Position numbers and translations under genes: made by a program. Positions 13,945 through 20,858 of a stretch of 20,858 nt of DNA are shown here, piece after piece. How positions within the stretch are numbered: the first letter of the stretch is position 1; the number at the start of each line of letters is the position of its first letter. The DNA lies in contig JBBDWJ010000210.1 of NCBI GenBank assembly GCA_040902925.1, positions 1 to 20,858 of the forward strand, given 5' to 3'. This stretch comes from JBBDWJ01 sp040902925 (GTDB lineage: Bacteria > Acidobacteriota > Terriglobia > Bryobacterales > UBA6623). A model generated the notes under the pieces. It saw only the letters and a list, made by a program, of their open reading frames with translations. It had not been told where the DNA came from and did no database searches.

Positions 13945-16140
13945 GTGTCTCAGGCTCATCGCTCACGCACCATGTCTTGTTTACGATTCATTCTTGTTTC
14001 GACCCTTTGCGCCGCCGCGCTGCCTGGCCAAACCGATTGGCCCGTGTTTGGCCATGACCCGGGCGCGATGCGCTACTCGCCGCTGAAGCAGATCAACACA
14101 AAGAATATCTCCCGGCTCGAACGCGCCTGGACGTTTCATAGCGGCAAGCCTGGCTCGGAAGCGACGCCGGTGGTCGTCGACGGCGTCATGTACTTGACCC
14201 AACCGAACGGCATCTTTGCGCTCGAGCCAGAGACCGGCAAGCTGATCTGGCATTTCGAAACGGAAAACGCCGCCGCCCTGCGGGGTTTGACCTACTGGCC
14301 CGGGAATCGTGTGACGCATCCGCGAGTGCTTTCCGGGGTTCGCGACAAGCTCGTGGCAATCGATGTCACAACGGGCAAGCCCGCGCCGGGGTTCGGCAAG
14401 GAGGGCTTTGTCGATTTGAGAGAGGGCGTGCTAGGCGACATGCCCAAAGCTCGCCTGTCGCTCGACTCACCGCCCGCGGTCTATAAGGACGTCATTATCA
14501 CGGGCAGCACCAACGGCGAAGGCGCCCCCAGCAGAGGCGCCTACGGCGACATTCGCGGCTGGGACGCGCACACCGGAAAACTCCTGTGGACCTTCCACAC
14601 CGTGCCACGCCCCGGCGAGCCGGGCAATGAAACCTGGCCCGAAGACGGCTGGCGCAACCGCACCGGCACAAACACGTGGGGGTACCTGACGGTAGACGTC
14701 GAGCGGGGACTGGTCTTTGCGCCCACCGGCTCTCCGACAAGCGATTTCTATGGGGCCGACCGGCATGGCGACGGCCTCTATGGCAACAGCCTGATCGCGC
14801 TCGACGCGGCGACGGGCAAGCTGAAGTGGCATCAGCAGCTTGTGCATCACGACATCTGGGATTACGACCTGGCGGCCCCGCCGGCGCTGTTCGAAGTGAA
14901 CCGCAACGGCAAGAAAATCCCAGCCGTTGCTCAGATCACAAAGATGGGCATTCTGTTCGTGTTTAACCGGGTCACCGGCGAGCCGATGTATGGAATGGAA
15001 GAGCGGCCGGTGCCGCAGACTGTTGTACCCGGCGAAAAGACATCGCCCACGCAGCCGTTTCCGCTCAAGCCGCCGCCGCTTGCGCGCAACACGTTCCGCG
15101 AAGAGGAAATGTACAACCTGACGCCCGAGCACGCCGCATTCTGCCGCGATTTATACGAGCGCAACAACATGCTGATCGGCGTTCCTTATACGCCGACGCC
15201 GCTGGAAGGCAACATGCTGATCTTTCCTAGCACGCTCGGCGGCGGAAACTGGGGCGGCGTCTCGGTCGATCCGACGCTTGGCTATTTGTTCGTCAACGTG
15301 ATGAACGTCGGGCAGTTCGGGCACATGGAAAAGAGCGTCGACAAGGAAACCGGCGAGGTCACCTACGTCCGCAAGTCCGAGTATGGCCCCTACGCGCGAT
15401 TTTGGAATCGCGACAGCCGCATTCCGTGTACAAATCCGCCGTTCGGCGAGTTGGTTGCCGTCAACGTGAATACGGGCGACATTGCTTGGAAGACTCCGCT
15501 CGGCACCATCAACGCACTGGAGGCCTTGGGCGTGAAGAACACCGGAACGCTCAGCCTCGGTGGCAGCATCAACACGGCCGGCGGCCTGCTCTTCATCGCG
15601 GCCACCAACGATAGCCGCTTTCGCGCCTTCGAGTCGAAAACCGGCCGCTTGCTTTGGGAGCAGCCGATCGAGGCCAATGGCCATGCCATCCCGATCACTT
15701 ACCGGGGAAAGAACGGCAAGCAATACGTGGCGATCATGGCGGCGGGAGGCGGCGGGTTCTTCGGCGGCCCGCTGAGCGATACTCTCGTGGCCTATGCGCT
15801 AGGCGATGGCAGCAAGCCAGCCGAGTTGAGCGCAGCGCCGCAAACCACAACCGCTAACACGCAGACGGCCGCGGCGGAGCGTACCGGGTCAGCGGCGGCA
15901 TCGACCGGGTCTTCAGGAGCATCGCGTCCGCTTACGGTGTTGCCCGACGACAGCGGCAAAGCGCTGGTGCAGCAATCGTGCGGCAAGCAATGCCACGGCA
16001 TCGAGATCGTCACCAGCCAACGGATGGGCCGCGCGGAGTGGAAGACCGTGGTCGACGTAATGATTGCGCGGGGCGCGACCGGAACTAACGAAGACTGGCG
16101 GCTGATTCTCGACTACCTGTCCAAGCATCTCGGCCGCTGA
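13945..16140 (+). CDS. PQQ-dependent dehydrogenase with C-terminal cytochrome-like domain
   Basis: A 731-aa exported quinoprotein, similar to the periplasmic part of membrane glucose and alcohol dehydrogenases. After a signal peptide (CLRFILVSTLCAAALPGQ) come eight-bladed propeller repeats with tryptophan-docking motifs such as DWPVFGHDPGAMRYSPLKQI, GTNTWGYLTVDVERGLVF, WHQQLVHHDIWDYDLAAPP, GGGNWGGVSVDPTLGYLFV and the last blade HAIPITYRGKNGKQYVAI. No vicinal cysteine pair is seen, so it is not a typical methanol dehydrogenase. A Thr/Ala/Ser-rich linker (about 627-663) joins a small C-terminal domain with CGKQCH (679-684), a CX3CH variant of the usual CXXCH haem site. GTG 13945 has AGGA nine bases upstream; ATG 13972 would give a shorter signal peptide and no ribosome site. 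Electrons would pass from PQQ to this haem and the respiratory chain. Confidence 0.92.
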   Translation: MSQAHRSRTMSCLRFILVSTLCAAALPGQTDWPVFGHDPGAMRYSPLKQINTKNISRLERAWTFHSGKPGSEATPVVVDGVMYLTQPNGIFALEPETGKLIWHFETENAAALRGLTYWPGNRVTHPRVLSGVRDKLVAIDVTTGKPAPGFGKEGFVDLREGVLGDMPKARLSLDSPPAVYKDVIITGSTNGEGAPSRGAYGDIRGWDAHTGKLLWTFHTVPRPGEPGNETWPEDGWRNRTGTNTWGYLTVDVERGLVFAPTGSPTSDFYGADRHGDGLYGNSLIALDAATGKLKWHQQLVHHDIWDYDLAAPPALFEVNRNGKKIPAVAQITKMGILFVFNRVTGEPMYGMEERPVPQTVVPGEKTSPTQPFPLKPPPLARNTFREEEMYNLTPEHAAFCRDLYERNNMLIGVPYTPTPLEGNMLIFPSTLGGGNWGGVSVDPTLGYLFVNVMNVGQFGHMEKSVDKETGEVTYVRKSEYGPYARFWNRDSRIPCTNPPFGELVAVNVNTGDIAWKTPLGTINALEALGVKNTGTLSLGGSINTAGGLLFIAATNDSRFRAFESKTGRLLWEQPIEANGHAIPITYRGKNGKQYVAIMAAGGGGFFGGPLSDTLVAYALGDGSKPAELSAAPQTTTANTQTAAAERTGSAAASTGSSGASRPLTVLPDDSGKALVQQSCGKQCHGIEIVTSQRMGRAEWKTVVDVMIARGATGTNEDWRLILDYLSKHLGR

Positions 16141-16211
16141 AGCCTGTCCGACCGCAGGACCAGGACGGCCCGGCAGTTGAGTCCCGTTCGGAAAACCGGT
16201 TCGGTCTGGGC

Positions 16212-16223
16212 TACAATCCTGTG
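16212..16223 (+). promoter_or_regulatory. -10 box at leaderless distance from the hydrolase start
   Basis: TACAAT (16212-16217) is one mismatch from the consensus -10 box and lies six bases before the ATG at 16224, the spacing expected for a leaderless transcript. No ribosome site precedes this gene. No good -35 box is present at 16-18 bp. Confidence 0.45.
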
Positions 16224-18176
16224 ATGCCCGTAGGATTTTCCACTCGTCGTCTGCTTCACTGGTTTGCGCTCGGCGTTCTCACTGTAATTCCCGGCGCCGC
16301 CCAATCCAACCTCCGCGCAGTGCGGCCGATTCTGGAGTCGCAGATTCTGCATCCCGAGGTCGCGACCTTCCAGCTTCGCGACTACGTCGTGCGGCGCGCG
16401 GCCCATCTGCCGGAAACCAAAGACGCGGCGCAATGGACGAAAACCGCCGCGCAACTTCGCGAGAAGATTCTAAGCGATGTTGTCTATCACGGTTGGCCGA
16501 AGGAGTGGGTTACTGCCGCGCCGAAATTCGAAGAGGGGCCGGTTCTCACCGGCAAAGGCTACCGGATCCGCAAGCTGCGATACGAGATCGTGCCTGGCTT
16601 CCAAGGCGTCGCGCTGCTGTACGAGCCCGAGAACCCAAGCGGGAAAGCGCCCGCGGTCCTCAACGTCACCGGGCACGGCGACCCCGGCAAGGCTTTCGAG
16701 TTCAAGCAGAAGCGCTGCATTACCTACGCGCAGAACGGAGTCTACGCTCTCAACCTTGAGTGGATGTCCTACGGCGAGCTGAATCAGGAAGGCAATCAGC
16801 ACATTTTCGGCGCGCACCTCGACCTTGCGGGCGCGAACGGTTTGGGGATGTTCTATCTGGCCATGCGCCGTGGACTGGATTACCTGGCAAACCATCCCGG
16901 CGTCGATCCGGAACGGCTTGGCGTCACCGGCCTCTCGGGAGGCGGCTGGCAGACGATCGTGCTCAGCTCGCTCGACGAACGCGTCAAGGTCTCGGTTCCT
17001 GTCGCGGGCTTTACCTCAACGGTATCGCGCGTCGAGGACGCGGCATACGGTGATCTCGGCGATTTTGAGCAGAACGCGTCGGATCTTTTTCAGGGACGCG
17101 ATTATCCGACGCTGGTCGCCATGCGCGCGCCGCTGCCGACGCTGCTGGTTTACAACGCCGAGGATGACTGCTGCTTTCGCGCGGCGCTCGCCAAGCCGTT
17201 CGTCTACGAGGGTGTTCGCCGTTTCTATTCTCTCTACGACAAAGAAGATTTTCTCGGCTGGCACGAGAACAGCGATCCGGGCACTCACAACTACCAGCTC
17301 GACAACCGGCAGCAGGCCTACCGTTTCTTCAACCGGCATTTTGCCTGGACGGGCATCGAAGAATCGCCGCAAGTCGGCGCGGAGCTGCGCAGCGGCGAGG
17401 AGCTTGCCGTGGGCGTGCCCGACAACAACCTGACGATTCTGGGCCTCGCACGCGAGTTCGCCAACAAGATCGTTCGCAAGCCGCTGCCGGCGGACCGCCC
17501 CGGCCGCGACGCCGAGCGAAAGCGGCTCAAAGACATCATCCGCCTTGGGACGAATCCCGTCGACCGCGTCTGGACCATCGCCATCACCAAGCACGGCGGT
17601 GTCGAAAGCCGCTCCCACATCTTCGCGATGGAAGGCGGCCTGAGCGCGGACGGCGTCTGGCTGAAGGCAATTGATGCCCCCGCCAATGCGCCCATCACGA
17701 TCGTGCTCGACGACAAAGCGCGGGTCGAATCCACCGCCGTGGTCGTCGAGCGCATCAATCGCGGCGAGCAGGTGCTGGCTCTCGACCTCTCGTTCACGGG
17801 CAGCGCCTGGAAAGATGGCGACAACTGGATGCTGCAGCAAGTGATCGACACGCAAGGCGAGCGGCCGCTTGGAATTCGCGCCGGGCAGTTGATCGCGCTG
17901 GCCAAGTGGCTGCGCGAACGAGCCGGCGGCGCCGCGGTCCGCGTCGAAACTAACGGCATCCGCAGCCAGGTGGCGGCCTTGACGGCGGCCGCCGTGGAGC
18001 CCGGCGTTTTTACTGAAGTCGTGGTTCGCGACGGTTTGAAAAGCCTGGGGTACGTCTTCGAGAAGCCGTTGCGGTTTTCCGATGCCCCGGATCTGTTCTG
18101 CCTGGACTTCTACAAGGAAACAGACATCGACCGGTTAATCGCGCTAGCCGAGCCAACGACCGTTACCCGCCCTTAG
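16224..18176 (+). CDS. Secreted alpha/beta hydrolase, acetylxylan-esterase-like
   Basis: A 650-aa exported serine hydrolase. The signal peptide is clear: TRRLLHWFALGVLTVIPGAAQ. The esterase fold spans about residues 100-380. LNVTGHGDPGKAFE fits the oxyanion strand, GLSGGGWQT holds the nucleophile (S238), NAEDDCC (D314 or D315) the acid and GTHNYQLDNRQQAY (H355) the histidine. The extra 270 C-terminal residues hold a second, weakly hydrolase-like region (VDRVWTIAITKHGGVE, APITIVLDDK) without clear catalytic residues. Relatives act on acetylated plant polysaccharides or other esters. A GTG directly precedes the ATG and would add one residue. The gene has no ribosome site and a -10 box at leaderless distance. 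It follows the PQQ dehydrogenase by 83 nt but seems to have its own promoter. Confidence 0.82.
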   Translation: MPVGFSTRRLLHWFALGVLTVIPGAAQSNLRAVRPILESQILHPEVATFQLRDYVVRRAAHLPETKDAAQWTKTAAQLREKILSDVVYHGWPKEWVTAAPKFEEGPVLTGKGYRIRKLRYEIVPGFQGVALLYEPENPSGKAPAVLNVTGHGDPGKAFEFKQKRCITYAQNGVYALNLEWMSYGELNQEGNQHIFGAHLDLAGANGLGMFYLAMRRGLDYLANHPGVDPERLGVTGLSGGGWQTIVLSSLDERVKVSVPVAGFTSTVSRVEDAAYGDLGDFEQNASDLFQGRDYPTLVAMRAPLPTLLVYNAEDDCCFRAALAKPFVYEGVRRFYSLYDKEDFLGWHENSDPGTHNYQLDNRQQAYRFFNRHFAWTGIEESPQVGAELRSGEELAVGVPDNNLTILGLAREFANKIVRKPLPADRPGRDAERKRLKDIIRLGTNPVDRVWTIAITKHGGVESRSHIFAMEGGLSADGVWLKAIDAPANAPITIVLDDKARVESTAVVVERINRGEQVLALDLSFTGSAWKDGDNWMLQQVIDTQGERPLGIRAGQLIALAKWLRERAGGAAVRVETNGIRSQVAALTAAAVEPGVFTEVVVRDGLKSLGYVFEKPLRFSDAPDLFCLDFYKETDIDRLIALAEPTTVTRP

Positions 18177-18617
18177 GAGTTTTGCCGCCCCGAGGCCGCG
18201 TCCCGCGATGGCAGCGGGGTTGAAGCGCAAGTTTTCGGCCACTGCCAGCATGGTTGCGCCCGACGCTGCCGGCGGTGTGGTTCATCACTCGGCGCCCCGG
18301 GGGCCTTGACGCTGCCATCAAGGTTTCCTGATGCTCGCGTCAGCCCGGCGGTTGGCGGGGGCGGAACGACCGCCAGCCAGCCCTCGTTGACCTACCGTAA
18401 TCGGCTGATTCTAAATCAGATACCAAGATCCCGCCGATCGGGCCCGCGGACTCTCCTTTGGCAACGGTCGTGCTCTATGCATAGCTCGTCGCACCAGGCG
18501 CGGATGTACGCCTGAGGCCTTCAAAAACATTACAAGAGGCCGGCGTTGGCCTAACGGCAGACCTTGGCGACGAGGGATCAACCGATCCGCAGGACAGTCG
18601 ATCGGAGAGATTCAATT
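18177..18617. other. Long intergenic region with several symmetric elements before the glycosyltransferase gene
   Basis: This 441-base stretch holds no credible gene. It has a possible stem GGTTGGCGG (18350-18358) with CCGCCAGCC (18370-18378), which competes with a smaller stem GGCGG/CCGCC (18360-18364 with 18370-18374). Next come TTGACC (18387-18392), a -35-like box, then the perfect inverted repeat CTGATT-CTA-AATCAG (18405-18419) and the 10-bp palindrome CTATGCATAG (18475-18484). These look like a promoter with an operator and a long leader of roughly 200 bases, but no convincing -10 box could be fixed. Confidence 0.35.
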
Positions 18618-19775
18618 TTGGAGCGTGTAACGGTGTGGGTTGTGGAAGTCCTGTTATGGCTGCTGTTGTTCAGCGCCTTCTACTCGATGTTCTTGTACCC
18701 GATGCTCATGTTTGTGATGAGCCAGGTGTGGCGCAAGAAATTCAAGCGCGCGCCGATTCGGCCCAAGGTGTCTCTCGTCATCGCCGCGTACAACGAAGAA
18801 AAATCGATCGCCGCCAAGATCGAGAACTCCCTGGCGCTCAACTACCCCAAGGATAAGCTGGAAGTGATCGTCGCCAGCGACGGTTCCACCGACCGCACCG
18901 ACGAGATCGTGCGCGGCTTCGCCGGCCGAGGCGTGAAGCTGTTCCGTCTCGAAGGCAACGTCGGCAAGTCGGCCATGCTCAACGAGGCGATTCAGCAGGC
19001 TGAAGGCGAAATCGTGGCTGTCTCCGACGCTACCGGCATGTGGTCGAAGGATTCCGTCCGGCTGATGGCGGAGCACTTCGCCGATGAGCGCGTGGCCTGT
19101 GTGTCGGGGCGCGTCGTCTATAACTACGACCGCAGCGCCACGGCCAGTGGTTTTGGCGTCTACCAGCGATTCGTGACCGGGCTGCGGCGTGCTGAAGCTG
19201 CCTTCGGCGCCGCCTGCAATGCTCCCGGCTCGATTCACGCCTTTCGCAAGAGCGCGTTTATTCCGAGTCCGCCGGCTACTTTCATGGACATGGTCGACCC
19301 GTTTCACACGGCCATGCAAGGCTACTGCACGACCTACGAAGACAACGCGACCTCGCTCGAAGAATCGCGCACGACCATTCGCGACGAATTTCAGGCGCGG
19401 CTGCGAATTTGCGTGCGCTCCTGGACGTTCACCTTCTACGCGCTGAGCCGCTTTCCAATCTTGCGCTCGCCGATGTATTGCTTCCAGGTGATCTCGCACA
19501 AGTTTTTGCGCTACCTGATCGGGCCGTCGCTGGTGGTCGCCTTTGTGGCCAACGCGCTGCTGCTCGAGCAGCACTGGATCTATCAGGTGATGTTCGCCGG
19601 GCAGGTGCTCTATTGGCTGATGACGCTGGCTGCTTACCTGGCGAGCAGGACCGGCAAGCGCATTCCCGGGCTTTCAGGGCTGCTGTTTTTTAACTCCGTG
19701 AACGTTGCTTATTTGCGGGCACTGATTCTGTATCTGACCGGCAAGAGAGTCGCGCACTGGACTCCGATTCGATGA
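18618..19775 (+). CDS. Membrane glycosyltransferase family 2
   Basis: A 385-aa processive-type GT2 enzyme. An N-terminal membrane helix (VLLWLLLFSAFYSMFLYPML, residues 11-30) precedes the GT-A domain: VSLVIAAYNEEKSIAAKIENS (51-71), VIVASDGSTDRTDEIV (83-98), the nucleotide-sugar aspartate in AVSDATGMW (D137), ATFMDMVDPF and YEDNATSLEE with the likely catalytic acid region. Several membrane helices close the protein (LIGPSLVVAFVANALLLEQ, VLYWLMTLAAYLAS, LRALILYLTG). The likely start is TTG 18618, with GGAGAGA (18604-18610) seven bases upstream; GTG 18633 is the alternative, and an in-frame TTG at 18564 has no ribosome site. It is followed 75 bp later by a DegT-type aminotransferase, so it probably extends a polysaccharide or lipid-linked glycan at the inner membrane. 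The sugar is unknown. Confidence 0.9.
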   Translation: MERVTVWVVEVLLWLLLFSAFYSMFLYPMLMFVMSQVWRKKFKRAPIRPKVSLVIAAYNEEKSIAAKIENSLALNYPKDKLEVIVASDGSTDRTDEIVRGFAGRGVKLFRLEGNVGKSAMLNEAIQQAEGEIVAVSDATGMWSKDSVRLMAEHFADERVACVSGRVVYNYDRSATASGFGVYQRFVTGLRRAEAAFGAACNAPGSIHAFRKSAFIPSPPATFMDMVDPFHTAMQGYCTTYEDNATSLEESRTTIRDEFQARLRICVRSWTFTFYALSRFPILRSPMYCFQVISHKFLRYLIGPSLVVAFVANALLLEQHWIYQVMFAGQVLYWLMTLAAYLASRTGKRIPGLSGLLFFNSVNVAYLRALILYLTGKRVAHWTPIR

Positions 19776-19850
19776 CCGCCACGGCGGCGATTCCCAAAGC
19801 ACTCTGCCATTAGGACAGCGCGAAGAAAAAACAGCGAGACAGCCAAACGA

Positions 19851-20858
19851 ATGACAATGTTTCCCAAACTCGGCAAGAGCTTGCGGCTCGCCTCTTACGT
19901 GATTCCGTCGAAGCGCTCCGCCGAGGGCCCTCGCATCGAGGAGTACGAAAAGGCTTTCGCCCGCTCGACAGGATCGAAGTACGCGCTTAGCTTTTGGAAG
20001 GGACGGCTGGGGTTTTTCGCGGCCCTCAAGGCGCTCGGCGTGGAAGCGGGGGACGAAGTCGTTGCGCCGGGCTACACCTGCATGGTGATTTCGGCGGCGA
20101 TCAAAATTCTTGGCGCGGACCCGGTCTACGTAGACATTGAACCGGCGTACTGCACCCTCGATCCCGACAAACTGGAAGACGCGCTGACGCCGCGATCGAA
20201 GGTGTTGATGATCCAGCACACCTATGGCTGGCCCAGCGCTTCGCTCGAGCGTGTTCTCGACATCGCCCGCGAACGCCGCATCGCAGTGGTCGAAGACTGC
20301 TGCCATGCTTTGGGAACGCGCCATCGCGGCACGCACGTGGGAAATTTTGGAGTCGCCGGATTTTTCTACAGCCAGTGGAGCAAACCGTACACGACCGGCC
20401 TTGGGGGAATGCTCGTCTGCAACGACGATGCATTCTACGAGAGGGCGCGGCGCATTCGCGACGAGCAAGCTTACAAACCCGGGCCGCGCAAGGCCGCGCA
20501 GCTTGCCGCGCAAGCGATCGTGCATGACGTCTTGGTCTATCCCCGCACCGCCGCTATCGCTCGCAACGCCTATCGCTGGCTGGGCAAACGCTCTTTGATC
20601 ACCGGCTCCACTTCGAAGAGTGAATATACCGACGTACCGAAAGATTACTTCATGTCGATGTCGCAGGCCCAGGCCGCGGCGGGACTATACGAGCTGCAAC
20701 GCGTTGAGGAATCGAACCGCCGGCGGCGGCAGATCGCCCGCTACTATGTGGAGCGGCTTCACGAGATCGGCTGGCCCGTGCCGCGTTGGCCCCGGGGCGC
20801 TGAAGTGACTTTACTGCGGTTCCCGGTGCGCGTACGCAACAAAGCCGCCGCCCTCGAC
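19851..20858 (+). CDS. DegT/DnrJ/EryC1/StrS family aminotransferase (3' end cut by window edge)
   Basis: A PLP enzyme of the sugar-aminotransferase family; 336 codons are visible and roughly 50 more would be expected. The PLP-binding aspartate is D149 in AVVEDCCHALG, where most relatives read EDAAQA, and the Schiff-base lysine is K178 in SQWSKPYTTGLGGMLV. VAPGYTCMVISAAIKILGADPVYVDIEP (71-98) is the usual substrate-side segment. Members aminate keto-sugars such as those of surface glycans or glycosylated natural products; some have lost the activity. ATG 19851 is taken as start; ATG 19857 is two codons later and neither has a strong ribosome site. It follows the GT2 gene on the same strand, probably in one operon, which supports an amino-sugar glycan pathway. 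Confidence 0.9.
   Translation, partial: MTMFPKLGKSLRLASYVIPSKRSAEGPRIEEYEKAFARSTGSKYALSFWKGRLGFFAALKALGVEAGDEVVAPGYTCMVISAAIKILGADPVYVDIEPAYCTLDPDKLEDALTPRSKVLMIQHTYGWPSASLERVLDIARERRIAVVEDCCHALGTRHRGTHVGNFGVAGFFYSQWSKPYTTGLGGMLVCNDDAFYERARRIRDEQAYKPGPRKAAQLAAQAIVHDVLVYPRTAAIARNAYRWLGKRSLITGSTSKSEYTDVPKDYFMSMSQAQAAAGLYELQRVEESNRRRRQIARYYVERLHEIGWPVPRWPRGAEVTLLRFPVRVRNKAAALD

Noticed and set aside
18306..18515. 69-codon open frame in the region before the glycosyltransferase
   Set aside because: It has no ribosome site, a low-complexity product and no recognisable features; the region looks regulatory.

Overview
The window looks like a scaffold piece from a GC-rich, soil-type heterotroph, most likely an acidobacterium of the Solibacter/Bryobacter kind. 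This is an inference from gene content: a PadR regulator paired with a MacB/FtsX-type 'orphan' duplicated permease, a periplasmic PQQ quinoprotein with a C-terminal cytochrome domain, a RoxA-like diheme lipoprotein and a secreted acetylxylan-esterase-like hydrolase. A run of ten Ns at 11859-11868 is an assembly gap. No rRNA, tRNA, CRISPR array or intact insertion sequence is visible.

Layout. (1) 1-701, minus: the N-terminal part of a membrane acyltransferase (acyltransferase 3 family), cut by the window edge. (2) 842-2741, plus: an ArsR-type winged-helix regulator, an SRPBCC protein with an apparent 1-nt frameshift, and a VOC/glyoxalase-like protein. A perfect 20-bp palindrome overlaps the predicted promoter, which seems to give a leaderless transcript. 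(3) 3050-3126: a long imperfect inverted repeat built from 10-bp units, between convergent genes. (4) 3146-4855, minus: a diheme cytochrome c lipoprotein. (5) 5251-8996, plus: a tight four-gene operon of an unrecognised 229-aa protein, a B12-binding radical SAM enzyme, a SAM methyltransferase and a PhyH-type Fe(II)/2-oxoglutarate dioxygenase. This is the best candidate for an undescribed pathway. (6) 9288-12315, minus: the PadR-permease pair, with a dyad operator candidate over the regulator's start. (7) 12715-18176, plus: an SGNH hydrolase, a PQQ-dependent dehydrogenase ending in an unusual CX3CH haem motif, and an alpha/beta hydrolase with what looks like a second leaderless promoter. (8) 18618-20858, plus: a membrane family-2 glycosyltransferase and a DegT-type aminotransferase cut by the right edge, probably the start of an exopolysaccharide or glycan locus.

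How the parts fit. The ArsR/SRPBCC/VOC operon looks self-regulated. The radical SAM operon shows translational coupling (4-nt and 13-nt overlaps), so its products probably act on one substrate in sequence: radical SAM chemistry, methylation, then hydroxylation. The PQQ dehydrogenase and the hydrolase are both exported and would act on sugars or alcohols and on esters outside the cytoplasm. The glycosyltransferase and the aminotransferase fit synthesis of an amino-sugar-containing surface glycan; the acyltransferase at the left edge could decorate such glycans but is far away.
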